Part shown: one piece after another, positions 1 to 34,470 of the stretch | Position numbering within the stretch: position 1 is the stretch's first letter | How the letters are laid out: every line of letters starts with the position of its first letter | NCBI RefSeq assembly: GCF_040939455.1 | Contig: NC_134108.1 | Location: 6,725,501 to 6,789,500, forward strand | Reading direction: 5' to 3' | DNA from: Microcebus murinus | Lineage: Eukaryota; Chordata; Mammalia; Primates; Cheirogaleidae | Length of the DNA stretch: 64,000 nucleotides | The notes under the pieces: generated by a model | The model's input: only the letters and a program-made list of their open reading frames with translations | Databases searched by the model: none | What the model was told of the DNA's origin: nothing | Program-made: the position numbers and the translations under genes

Positions 1-289
1 CTGGAGATGGTAAAAGTCCCTGAAAGGTTGTGACCACGGAGCAGCCTGCTTGCAGATTTTCAGTGCCTGTTCACGTTACCGGATGCTCTGGAACTCTTCC
101 AGCCATTCGGTTGGTTTCAGATTGTCTCGGACTGGGCACGTGGCAACTGTCAGGAACAAGAAGCTGTAAAAAGTAACCCAGGAGTCCTTTTAAGTAACCA
201 AAAGAACCTGTAGAAATTTTTAAAACTACTGAATTTAACAATAGGGGTTTGAATTTAATAGGGGTTGCATGTCAACTGAAACACAACGG

Positions 290-1030
290 AAATGAGTATT
301 AGTGAACTAGAAGATGCACCAGAAGGAAATCTCAAGGATGCAGCAGAGATGAAAAAATATTTAAAAACATAAGAGATTAAGCATGTCCTTGTAGAAGAAG
401 CAAGATGGGGAGAAAGAGACAGTATTTGAAGAGGCAATGGTGGAGAGTTTTCTAGAACTTGTGAATTATACTCATCCAAAGATTCAAGAAGCCCAGTGAA
501 ACCCATGGAAAATAAAAGAAGAAAATATCAGACTTAAACGTATCATAGTGAAATTGCAGAATACCTATGAAAGAAGATATTAAATGTATCCAGAAGATAA
601 AAGACCTTCCAATGAGTGACAGACTAAATAAAGTTTAACTTCTTACCAGCAGGAGCAAGGGCCAGAATATATAATCACATCTTTAGTATGTATTGAAAGA
701 AAAAGTAGTTCTAGTCTAGAATTCTACACCCAGCAAAAATAACTTCCAAGAATAATGACAAAATAAATGGATTTTCAGATAAACAGTAAGTTTGTCACCA
801 TCAGATTCACTAAAGAAAATGCTAAGGACAAACTTTCAGGAAAAGAAGAAAGACCTCAGAGGATCTGGGATGCAAGAATAAAAGGAGAAAAAAAACAGTG
901 ATTCATGGGTAAATGTAAGTGAATGCTACATAAAACAATCATAAAGTCGGGTGAGGTTAAAGTAAAAGGATAATATTAAAATATTAGGACAGAATAACAA
1001 AAAACACATGAGGAAGGATAAATTGAAGAA
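290..1030 (+). repeat. old L1 fragment, ORF1 or inter-ORF type sequence
   Basis: Contains phrases typical of mammalian L1, such as GAATTCTACACCCAGCAAAA and a following lysine-rich region with many stops. Diverged and non-coding. Boundaries are approximate. Confidence 0.5.
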
Positions 1031-1639
1031 GTATTTTAAGAATGTACAACTTCTAAACTAGTAGACGGAAAAATGATTATTGCAAAAGAAAGTGAGAAAG
1101 GAGAGAAATGAAAGACACATTGGAAACATGGAACAAATAGCACAAAATAGGACAGTCCTATAAATCCAACGAGAGCAGTGCACCTCCCTGTACACTGTGC
1201 AGCGCTGGTCCTGACAGCGGGAGAGGTGAGGTGAATCAAGAGTTGAAAGCACCATCGAAAGCAACAGTTCCGTAACTTGTCCAAGATCATCGCCAAGAGA
1301 ACAGCATAGTCAGGAGTCAAACCCAGTCTGGTCGGTTTGACTCCAGGGTCTCAGCTTGTGGAGGCAACAGCAGCCTCCTTGCGGTTGAATTTTGTCCACG
1401 TGAACTGTAACTCTTTTCTGCACCTACATCCTCACCAGATGGAATGGTGTGGACACAGCCTCCCAGCTCACGTGATCTATGTCTGACCAAATCTTTGTTG
1501 TTGATATCTTAAATGTCCATCTAAGAGTGACTTCTCTACAACTGAGTTTATATCTAAATGGTACGTACAGTTTTCCTGGTTTCACTCAGTTCCCAAGTGC
1601 TGAATTTTAACTGTTTTACCTATTTCTTACTCCTAATTT

Positions 1640-1850
1640 GCAGTTCAGTATAGTGGTTAGGAGTAGGGGGTGGGGTTGGAGTCAGGCCAGGGCCGAGTCT
1701 GGATTTGACACTTACTGCCTTTGCGATCTTGGGTGTGTAGGTTAAATGCTCTATGGAGTTCTCATCGATAACATGCACTATAACTCTGTAAAACATTTGT
1801 CACTATGCATAGCACGTTAATGAATGCTATTACATTTGGAATCAAATTGT
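1640..1850 (+). repeat. MIR SINE fragment
   Basis: Begins CAGTATAGTGGTTAGGAGT, the 5' tRNA-like part of MIR, followed by a degraded core. Ancient and non-coding. Confidence 0.6.
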
Positions 1851-2499
1851 TAGCCTTCTTAATATTCTTGAAGGATTTGAAAACCAACGTAGTGAGGCTT
1901 AGGACATTTGGACACCAAGATTAGCAGTGAGTCCAATGACTGTCCGTGGGGCATGTGGGCTGGGAAAACACTTTTCCTGTGGATACCTGTATATATTTAT
2001 CAAAAGCAAAGAACGAACCTCGACTATGGTTGTAACTTCATAGTCTATGGAAAAACACATCCAGTTACAACCCAAGAACCAAAGCGTTGACTTTCCTAAT
2101 GATGAATTCCTTTCTGCTCACCTTTATACTGGAGGTGGATATTTCAGACCTTGTGTGCGTGGTTTCTTTTTCCCTTCTGACCTGTTGGGACTTGGCACAT
2201 TCTAATCCTTCTTTAGCATTCACCTGGTGAGAGAGTGAGGTTGGGAATATTCAGAAGTTAAGGTGGATTGAGAATCTTTCTACTCCCTTGGTTAACATCT
2301 TCGCGTCTGTGGACCTGACAGCACTTTGCGTTTGCTCTCTTCTGGGGAGTCTTCCCTTAGCTCTCTGGTGACCGACTGTAGGTAACTACAACCAGGTGGG
2401 AGGCAGGGGGGGAATCTGCCAAGACCAGGCACATAAAATGCTATTTTATGTATTTAATCTTTTTTTATGGGATAAATATAAAAGGCTCAACTCACCCTG

Positions 2500-2850
2500 C
2501 CTTTTAAAAAAATTAACAGACTTTATTTTTAAAGAGCACTTTTAGGTTTACAGAAAAATTGAGCAGAAAGTACAGATAGTTCTCACATCCCCCCTCCCCC
2601 CGGGTACACTCTGACACTTCCCCGGCATTAATGTCTGGGCACATTTGCTACAATCGATGAGCCAATGTTGATACATCATTATGCACTGAAGTGCAAAGTT
2701 TACATTAGGGTTCACTCTTTGCGTTGTACATTCTACAGGTTGTGACGAATGCATGATGTCACGTACCCACCACTACAGTTCTTACAAAGAGTCCCACTGC
2801 TCTAAAACGACTCACGCTCCCCTGACCGTCCCTCCCTCCCCCAGTCCCTG
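2500..2850 (-). repeat. L1 3'UTR fragment, reversed
   Basis: Contains the recognisable stretch TTTACATTAGGGTTCACTCT with GTTGTACATTCTACAGG downstream, as in reversed old L1 3' ends. The same family appears again at 48690-49400. Confidence 0.65.
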
Positions 2851-2960
2851 GCACTTCCCAACACATGGCCACATTTAAGACACAACTTGTCTAAATGACA
2901 TCAGCTTGATGAAGTCACCCAGTTTTGTTTTACTTCCTATATTTTCATAGACTCTAAGAC

Positions 2961-3155
2961 AAGGGGGTCCTCAAACTTTTTAAACAGGGGGCCAGTTCAC
3001 TGTCCCTCAGGCCGTTGGAGGGCCGGACTATAGTTTAAAAACAAACTATGAACAAATTCCTATGCACACTGCACATACCTTATTTTGATGTAAAAAAGCA
3101 AACGGGCAAAAACCACCCGCACGTGGCCCGTGGGCCGTAGTTTGAGGATGCCTGC
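2961..3155 (+). mobile_element. non-autonomous hAT element (MITE)
   Basis: Terminal inverted repeats share TCCTCAAACT at both ends. Flanks TCTAAGAC and GCTAAGAT are a decayed 8-bp target duplication. Internal GGGCCGGACTATAG and GGCCCGTGGGCCGTAG are typical of the family. Related to the element at 19598. Confidence 0.78.
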
Positions 3156-4211
3156 GCTAAGATATCACTGATTGTGTAAGGTACATCTTTATCGTATACC
3201 TCTAGGAAAAGGAAAGAAATCCTCCAGTTAAACTGAGGGATGCCATCGATAGAAAGGGACACCCTAATTTCAGCATGTTTGAAAAGCGATCAAGTGATAG
3301 CATAGAGTGCCCAGCCAGGCCTGCACAACTGCAATGCTTTACCGACAACGAAAACAATCAGAACTGCACTTAAGGTTGGCGTTTGGCCTTTTATGGGTGG
3401 ACGTGAGAAGGGTGTGGAGAGTGGTAGGTGAGGGAAGGGCCAGTGGCCGGAGGAGATGGTGAGGGAGGCAGGGGTCGCCAGGGCGTGGGAGGCAGACGGA
3501 GACACTGACAAGGCAGCTGGGGGACTCGGAGAGCTGGACTCTCCCACCGTGCCAAGCCTGTGACCTCACCCTCCAAGGGCACCCCGTGCTCAGCACACTG
3601 TCATTAGGCTGCTTCACACAGGAGCCAGAGAGGGAGGACTAGGACGGCCCGCAGACGAAAACGCCTCCTAGTTCTTGGCCTTGGTCTCCCCAAGGCGCCC
3701 GGCTGTCGGGGTTTAGCAACGCAGTGGTGTGGCCGCTCACGGGCTTTGTAACTTGATTAGGCAAAGCTCAGGCAAGCCTCAGGGAAAAGGACTTCTCGGA
3801 GACCTTAGAAAGACTGGGATATAATTGAAGCACAGATTTGTCACGTAAAAATTGTCAGGATTCTAAGAAACGCATGCTCTGCACGTGCACGAGTGCGGCA
3901 GAGTGGAAGGGCTGTGCCCTCCACTGCCAGGGTGGCCGCCCCCCGCGTGGGGATTCTGTGCCCAGAATCTGGGTGGCCTTGGGAAAGCCACCTCTCTTCC
4001 CTTTGTCACTTGTAAGATGGGTCGTGCTGCCCGTCTCACCAGGAGGCTCTCAGGGTTATGCGAAATGCCACAGATGGAAGCCCGTTCAGCCGTTGCCCGC
4101 TGCTGGACCCTGGGTGCAATTGTCAGTTCACCCCAGGCTGCCTTCCTCCCCCCACATCAGCGCTTGTGCCCAGGGCTGCTGCTGGGTTGATAAGAACTCA
4201 AACCACTTGAG

Positions 4212-4400
4212 TTAAATAAAAATTCAGGACACCCAGTGAAATTTAGATCTCAGATAAATAGCAAATAATTCTTTGGTACACATCCCAAATATTCCCTGGC
4301 TCATAATTGAGTGGGTCTTCCATGTAGTATCGCATGGGACGTACTCGTGCTCAAAGATGATTTGTCATTTATCTGAAATTCAAATGTAACGGCAGGCATT
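4212..4400. mobile_element. palindromic DNA-transposon relic
   Basis: Two arms around CAGATAAATAGCAAATAATT and the inverse TTTGTCATTTATCTGAAATT fold onto each other over most of the element. This looks like an old MITE; the family is not assigned. Confidence 0.55.
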
Positions 4401-5639
4401 CTAAATGTATTTTATCCAGGCACCTTAGTAGGGACAGAAAACAGTCGTAGGAAGTTTGACATGGAACAACTGACGTGAGGACAGGACCTCAGGAAGACCG
4501 GTGACTTCATACAGAGCAGGCCTGGGGTGGAAAGTGCCCAACGTACACATTCCCCTCGGTAATGACAAGTTGCTCTTCTGAACAAGTTGGCCCTGTGTGA
4601 GAAATGACACAAAATTCAATATCCGTGGGGCCTCCTAAGCTGAGCTAAGGAAGCAATGTCTCACGTGACGATAATGTTTTTTTTTTTTAAAAAAAAAAAT
4701 CCCAGAGTAGTTTCTCCTTTACATTTCTGTTCTCAAAAATTGTTTTGCCAATTGTGTATATCTTAGCATCTTAACTTTTTATCCTTTTCAAAATTATAAT
4801 ATATGGCATTTCATTATATATTTATGTATATTAAAACTGCATTTTAATATGTACATATTTCTCTGTTGATTAATGAATTTGAATTATGAAAATGAGCCTG
4901 ATTATATCCCAGTGAGGGGGAAGGTGAGAGGAGGCATTTAACAGATGGAAATTTAGAGCAGGTATTTATCTTATGTAGATTTTAAAGTTTCCAAAACATA
5001 TCAGTAATTTCTTAATGTTGCTTTTAAAATAAAAAAAAAATTCAGATAGGCTCTAGGCCCGTGCTATCCCTCACTACCTTGTGCGGTGATTTGGATCTTG
5101 GTGGATTTTCTGTCAGATAAGTGTCTCGCACCGTGCGCAGGTCGCCGGAGAGCCTGCTGTACTGCTGTGGGCACGAGGACGGGATGAACGAGACTGAGGT
5201 CCTCCCCTGCAGGACTGCACACTCTGCTAGAAGGAAAACAGAGCAAAAGAAAAGATGCCTAACACGGAGAGTCAGAGAGTCACAGTTTATTCGCTGGCAG
5301 GCTCAGAGGGGCCTCGCCACCACATTCTGAGCACCGTCTATGCGATTTTTCCCACTTGTATTAAGTCGGGGTGGTCCGAGGGGTGGGGTACCAGGCGTGG
5401 GTCAGTTGATGTGTCGGGCAATGGGTTGATATTATGTGGCTGCGCCAGGCAATGGGTTTAGTGCTACGCTGATGCCAGGCAACAGGCCAGTTGGTGGCCA
5501 GGAAACAGGTTGGTAGGGTGCTGGTGCAGGTCTTCCGGGAGGGGTGGGGGTCTTGGTGCCTGACGCGCCAAGTGACAGATGGGGGTTCCCTTGTCACTTT
5601 ACGTGCTGTGATTGGCCTTATGTGTTGTTCACAACACTT

Positions 5640-5770
5640 CTGTGTGTGATAGGGTAAAACCGAAAGCTGGGGGAGTTAAGTAACCTGCCAGTGCCGTAAG
5701 GGGCAAATAATGGAATGGGATCCAAATTCGGGTCCGACTTCAAAGTGCGAGGCTGTGTCCCTTAGGGGGG
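5640..5770 (-). repeat. MIR-like fragment
   Basis: Reverse MIR core features (GAGTTAAGTAACCTGCC, then an AATTCGGGTCC end). Weak and diverged. Confidence 0.4.
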
Positions 5771-6989
5771 ATTTGAGAGAGTGGAAGAGAGAAATTGCTT
5801 CTGCCGGAGGTGAGGGGTGGGGAGTGTGAGCTTATCTGAGCTGAAATCAGAAGACAGAAGGAGCTGGACATCCTGTAGAAGGGAAGGACCTTTCAGGCCA
5901 AGAGAATGGCTTGGGCAAGAGGCCAAAGCTTGGGCAGGTACGAGGACTCTAGGTAGTTCCAGGAAAGGACGTGCTTCCGCTTGACTCTAGCTCAGGATCC
6001 GTGGTGGAAAGACGTAGGGTGGAGTGGTGGCCAAGGAGCCAGGGCTGGCTGAGGGACCTGCGCTTCATCTGGTTGGTAGTGAGGAGCCAACAAAGGTGTT
6101 CAACAGTGTAAGGTGGCGGAGGGGCACAGGATGGGGTGAGGGGCGGGGACCCTGGAGCGAGAGACCAGACAGAAGCCGTCAAGGGACGATGGGGCAGCAC
6201 TGCAAATGGGAATGCTGCTGGTGGCAGGGACGGGCCGTGGGCCTGGCGCAGATGGCCCGGGAGTGACTCTTGGAAACCCACTGTGTGGCTGTTGGTAGAG
6301 GACCCCCAGGAGACAGCAGGGGCTGGCGCAGGCTGGCAGAGTCTCCCACGGGCTGGCTGGACCTGGGACGCGTGCCCACATTCCAGAGCCTGATCCCCGG
6401 TTTTGTAGGCTAAGAAGTGTGATATGTTCTCATTTCAATCAGGCTCCAGCTGACTGGCATGGAGCATGAGTGCCTTCACGTCAGATGTCAGGAGCGTGCC
6501 CCAGAGTCACTCGGCAGAGAAGTGGGGGGCGGCCAAGACTCCCGCTTCTGGGGCCCGACTCCCACGTGGCCAAGATGAGGCCACAGAACTTTCCTTGGCC
6601 ACGGTAGGCAGATTTTGAGAATTTCTCAGTACTCTATGCGGCCAGCAAAGGGAGGACAGAAAAGTGACACTTTTACACTTTGGGAACTTCAGTCCTTTTA
6701 ATCTCTTCACATATAGTGGCATTGAAATGTAAAGTATTTTCAAATTGCACCTTAATCTTCATCAAGTTTCAGAAATTAAAGAAAAAGGAACTCCGTGCAT
6801 GCCCTCGGCCTGTGTTTTACAGGTGAACGTTTTCACCTGAGTTTTGTCTGTCTCTGTCCGCGCTGCCCCAGGGGAGGAGGCAGCCATGCCGGAGCCAGGA
6901 CCCCGCGGCCTTCCAGGTGACCCCCTGCCGCAGGTGTGTCTAGTCATCCGAGGAAGAGGGAATTTGCTTCCTTTAACTTCTCATTATGA

Positions 6990-7330
6990 AAAACTTAAAT
7001 CTACGTAAGAGTAGGGAGAATAGCATAAGGCTTCCCCATAGTCACACCATCTGGATTTAACTTTAAATATTTCATCAGACTGGCAGTTACCGAATTATCA
7101 ATTGATCGATCGATAGAAATTTATGCAGTAAATTCCAGACAGTGTATGTCATGGAATATCAACTCCAAATGATCATGACATGTGTTTTATAAAGAATAAG
7201 GACATCTTAGAAACACGGCCACAATGTCATCACCACAACATTCGAAATTAATAGTATTTTCTTAATATCACATAATACCACCTACATTCAGATTTATCCA
7301 GTTCTCAAATGTTTGTTTTTTGTTTTTGTT
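6990..7330. repeat. possible old LINE fragment
   Basis: AT-rich stretch with AAAGAATAAGGACATCTTAG and CATTCAGATTTATCCAGTTC, resembling old L1 3' regions. Low confidence. Confidence 0.35.
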
Positions 7331-9074
7331 TTTTTTACGTTTGGAGTGTTTAACTCAGGAATGAACCCATACTTGCAATTTAGTCGGTGTATCTCTGAAG
7401 TCCCCGTTAACTCAGACCCTCCCACTCTGTCCTGCCTTTCTTTTTAATTGCGTGGACTTGCGGAGGAGCCCTGGGCGCCTGAGCGCTCGGTGCAGGGTGC
7501 TTGGTCGGCGCCTCCCTCCCCTGACTCGCTGGGGACCAGAAGTGGATGTGGACCCTTGGTGTGTTGGAGATGGGTCCTACCCCTCCACAGCAGGGCTGCC
7601 TCGCCTCACGGTGGCCGAGCAGGTGGCGTTGAGAGCGTGTGGTCTGGTGCTGATGGTGCTTTGCTCACACTATGTTCTCGTCTCGAGGTCTGTCGTAGTC
7701 AGATTTCTAGCGGTAAAAAGTGCCCAGGGGGGGTGCAAACCCGGCAGGTAGATCATCCCGGAGGCCTGACTGGGAGCGTGTTGGAGGAGACGGGTTGGCC
7801 GGTTCAGGAGAGAAAGGCAGGTGGCCGCAGAGCCAGGAGGACGGGAGGACAGACAGGCGATCAGGGATGACGGAAGGGGGAGGGGACGCCCGGCTGGTGC
7901 CGAGGGGTCCAGGGCTGCACAGAGCCAGCCACCTCCAAACCCAAACTCCAGGTCCCCCTCCTCTGCCCCGCCCCTCCCCTAGGCTTGCCGGCCCAGTGAA
8001 CAAGTCCTGTCCCCGGCTGCTGGGGACAGAGACTGTGGACGTGCTCTGCATCCTCCCCTCTCTGTCCTCAGCCCGACCCACAGCAGGTCCAGCTGTTCTA
8101 CCTGCGGCACGTCTCCTGGGGGCTCTGGCCTCCCCACCCCCACCACAGTAGCCCACCCCCCACGTCTGCCCCCCATCTCTCCCCCCCTCCCCTTCAGTGG
8201 TCCCAGAGCCTTGTGTGGGACACAGTTACCATAGTATAACGCTAACAGTAACAAGCTGGCCACTTACCGATTACCTGCTACGCTCCTCGTGCCGGTGCGG
8301 TGAAGACGTGTCCTGCCTGGCGCCCTCAGCATCTCCAGAAGCGTTTGCTCTGCCGGCCATGCAGACGGGGCACAGTGAAGAGCCAGGAGTCTCCCTGTAA
8401 GTGGCACCACCAGGACCGGAGCCCGGATGTGCCTGGCTCCCAAGCCCACTGGCAGGACGCTGAGCGCTTGCTGTTGGCAGACCCTTCTCCTTTCCCTCGC
8501 ACGCTGCTCTGCGGTTGCTCAGCCGTCTCCCCGGCAGCCAGCTCTGGGAGGGCAGGGGTCCCGTCTGCGTGTTTGGTGTTCATCGCTTGGGCTCGTTAGG
8601 GGACCACACGGCTTGTGCCCGGCCCTGGCTGGGTCCTGGAGTCGCAGCTGGGATTAGGGTGAACAGGACAACAAACACTGTCTTGTCTCGAGGTGCCCGT
8701 GGGCCGCAGCAGTGCTGTGATCACAAGCCGTGACGGGGCTGCAGAGGGTGCCGGGTCGGGGCGGGATTGAGAACTGGCCTTGCACAGAGAGGCATTCTGG
8801 GACGTGGCAGATTGGGGGTGGGAGTCGTGTCTCACCGCTCCCGGGTGCCGCGCTTCGGTGCTTGTCTGTGCCGGTGAGGGAAGGGGTTGGCGCGGCCCAT
8901 GCAGTGTCTCGGGAGAATCAGTGCAGCAGCGGGAACACCTTCCTGCCCAGAGATCGCAACGTGTCCCTTTGTCCCTCAGTTGGGGCTGGAAATAGGCAGA
9001 CGCCTTTCAGTGCCCGCGTCTGTGGAGGGAAGGGGAGTGTTCTTGTTCATTTGTAATGATTCTGGTACCCTTAA

Positions 9075-9240
9075 TTTGCCGGGAGCTCGCCATGCGCTAT
9101 ACACTGAGCACCAGCTGTGTGCTACGGGCTTTAATTGTCACCAAAGCCCACGCAGCAACCCTATGCCAAAGATTAGGACGGCGCGGCACCGTGCGGTTAC
9201 CTTGCGCAGAGTCCCACGGTGCTCACCGCTTAGAAGCCAG
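9075..9240 (-). repeat. MIR fragment
   Basis: Reads CACTGAGCACCAGCTGTGTG and CAACCCTATGCCAAAG, the reverse of the MIR 3' half. Confidence 0.5.
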
Positions 9241-10196
9241 ACGGGTGGCGCCTTCCGGAGGGTTCTGGTCTCTACCGCAAGCCCCAGCCTCGAGGAGAAA
9301 GGTTTCCGAGAGCAGCCACGCGAGCCTTCAAGACCCAAGGCTTGGCTGCAGTCACGGTCGGACCCGCCTGCCTTTATGTGTGGGGAGGGAGGAAGCCCCC
9401 GCCTGTGGACCCCACTAACCGGTGGCGAAAAGGGGGCACGGCCTTTCAGGGGACTCACGCACAGCCCACCCCGCACCTGCCCAACACTGCCAGCTGTGAA
9501 AATTCATTTCAGGGTGCCATGGAATCACCCAGGTTCAACACGTTCTGTGAACATTTCCTACCCTTTAGACCTACCCCCAGCCTTCCAGATTGGGAGTTGG
9601 TCCTTATGGCCTGAAAACAGAAAGAACTGTTGTATGCTCGCAGGCCCCTGCAGAGAACAGTGTGGCCGTTTTCTTTAGGCCTAGTCGTGGCGACGCCAGG
9701 CTCCCGTGGGCCTTCAGGGGCCGGGACTCCGGCCGCAGAACCCGGACGCGCGGTTCTTTACCCCTGGGTGGGAGAGAAGGGGGTACGCAGTGCTCTTTGG
9801 TGGGGTGTGGAAGTTCCCAGTTAGCCACTTCCCAGGCTGTTCGGCGTTCCGTGTGTCACCTCACGCCGCCCTTCGGAGCTCTGCAAACTCCAGGGCGAGG
9901 ATTCGTGAGGGACTCGGGCTTTCCGATTGATTTCCCCCAAGGTACTTAATCAAGAAATGTACGTCGTCTGCCTTCTCAAAACATCCTCTTCTCCCTCCCT
10001 GGAGGGTGTTGTGGCGTCGTCCTCGTTTTCTCTTCCGCTTCTAAGCGCTTTCAAGGACTGGGGTCTAGGCTGACAGGGTCCGGGACGTCACCCCTAGAAG
10101 TCGCTTTCCCCCAGCTGGGCGGGCGGGGCCCTGCAACTAGGGTGGCGCGGAGGACGGAGGCTGCGTGAGATAAGCGTGTGTCCCGGTCTCTTCCAG

Positions 10197-32883
<22,687 letters not shown>

Positions 32884-33455
32884 CTCAGGGATGTGTCACC
32901 ATCCAAAGGGAACCGGTGGCCTCTGCATACCCTCCTTCCTGGGACACGGTGGCGAAGGCTGGGGGAGCAGAGTCTCGGCCTCTCCAGCCTGCGAGTTTGG
33001 TCTCAGAGCCGGGCGGGAGGAAGATGCTCTTAAGTCTCTTTTCCCCACGTGCTTTAGCGGGCTTCGGTTTTCTTTCTTTTTGTGTGTGTGAGAATGGGTG
33101 TGTGGTCGAGCGGGCCGCCTCCTGTGATCGCTCCAAGGGTGTTTCAGGCTGCAGCGGAGGCAGGGCTGGGGGCCGAAAGGGGCAAGTGTCCCCTTTCATC
33201 CTTTGGTGCTGAGTTTTCTGTAACCCTCGACTGCCAGAGTGAAAAGCGCTTTAGGTAACATGACTAAATTAAGCCTCCCAAAAAAAAAGAAAATTAAAGT
33301 GCTTGTCTGGGTCACCTGTGGTGTATGTTTACACAGACTGCTCCCCCTCTGCAGGGCAGCTGCGGGTCTCAGTCTCTCTGCAGTGTCCAGCTCCCTGAAG
33401 AAACTGAGCTTGCACATAAGAACCATAAAAATAAAGCTGGGATCCTGTAATGAGT
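32884..33455 (+). other. AGPAT4: AGPAT4 3'UTR, proximal part
   Basis: Sequence directly after the stop codon. It has no further coding frame that fits AGPAT4. An AATAAA at 33430-33435 gives a natural proximal 3' end. A weaker AATTAAA lies near 33292. Longer transcripts using distal signals, such as the AATAAA at 36233-36238, are possible and cannot be excluded from sequence. Confidence 0.6.
33430..33435 (+). terminator. candidate AGPAT4 polyadenylation signal
   Basis: AATAAA hexamer 547 bp after the AGPAT4 stop, followed by a moderately TG-containing stretch. It is the first canonical signal after the stop codon. Use is inferred. Confidence 0.5.
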
Positions 33456-34319
33456 TGCGAGATGAGCTTGCACCCACTGTTTCTCTCAGCACTCACGCAG
33501 AACAAGGGCAGGTTCACGTGACACAAATACCTCGCCCTCTCCTGACGCGTGGAGCTCGGCTGCAGCCCTGCTCCTCCTGGGCTCCTGTCCAGCTCCCATT
33601 TCACTCCACTGAGGAGCAGTCGGCATCTCCAGTGGCCCCTGGAGAGGACTCTGCTCCCTGCTGTCAGTCAGCAGAGGCCAAATGCAAAACAAGAAAGAAA
33701 AAGGCAGCGATATTTTCAAAGATTAAATACTGCCTTGTCACCTTAGGCTGAGCCGCCAGTGGCACTTGGATCGGTGAGTATTTGTGAGCACGAGAATTAA
33801 ATAGGAGCTGGCTCTCTCCTGCGTGCAGCTACACACCGCCTAGTGCAAGCCTCACGTCCGCTGTGGGGACAGAAGAAGGGATGAACTGTTCCATATAAGA
33901 GTTGGCCAAACATATCAAAGGCTTATTATATGCGGTCATGTTTTAGATGTTTGCGCATTTAGTCACTGTTTGTCAAGCACAACTGAACTAGCTAAGCTGA
34001 GGAGTTACAAGAGTCCTAGAAAAGCTCCCTGCTTAGGGGACAATAACATATCATTGATACGAATGAATTTGAATCTCCAAAAGTAAAAAGGAACAAATTC
34101 TGGCTTACCTGTGGGGAGAGAGTATCAGAGAGCCCAGGGCCTGGGTTCACACTCGCAACACCCCTGAAGGCAGGTTTGAAGAGCCCAGCACATCCCCAAA
34201 GCATGTGGGCAAAAAAAGCCCAAGACAATGACCTTTAGCCAGAGGGGCCCTGGGGGGCCCATGCCTGGATCCAAGGGCCATTCTCTCAGAGGGACCCTCT
34301 GAAGTGTCTGTCGTGTGAG

Positions 34320-34470
34320 TGACACACAACTCTGCCGCTCACTGCTGTCAGACTTAGGCAAGCCCTTTTCCTCCCAGACCCTCCCATCTGCAACATGGGG
34401 GTGCTAACACCTACCTCCTGGTTGTGTCAAGGGTGAAAACAGGCTCACTGTAAGAATCTGGAGAAGCGAA
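34320..34470 (+). repeat. MIR-like fragment
   Basis: Reads CCCATCTGCAACATGGGGGT and CACCTACCTCCTGGTTG, the 3' half of MIR. Confidence 0.55.

Larger units (their letters stand above)
1..10196 (+). other. AGPAT4: AGPAT4 intron (3' part), no exon recognised
   Basis: Intronic DNA upstream of the first visible AGPAT4 exon. Apart from the repeats listed separately (L1, MIR, hAT and a palindromic DNA element) I recognise nothing coding. From about 7.45 to 9.95 kb the sequence is GC-rich with overlapping long frames on both strands, which I regard as chance. Confidence 0.85.

Noticed and set aside
5380..5520. Possible minisatellite based on CAGGCAATGGGTT
   Set aside because: Only two to four very imperfect copies; too weak to list.
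8887..9678. Open frame of 263 codons on the plus strand
   Set aside because: It covers a reversed MIR fragment and has no recognisable motif. Treated as chance.
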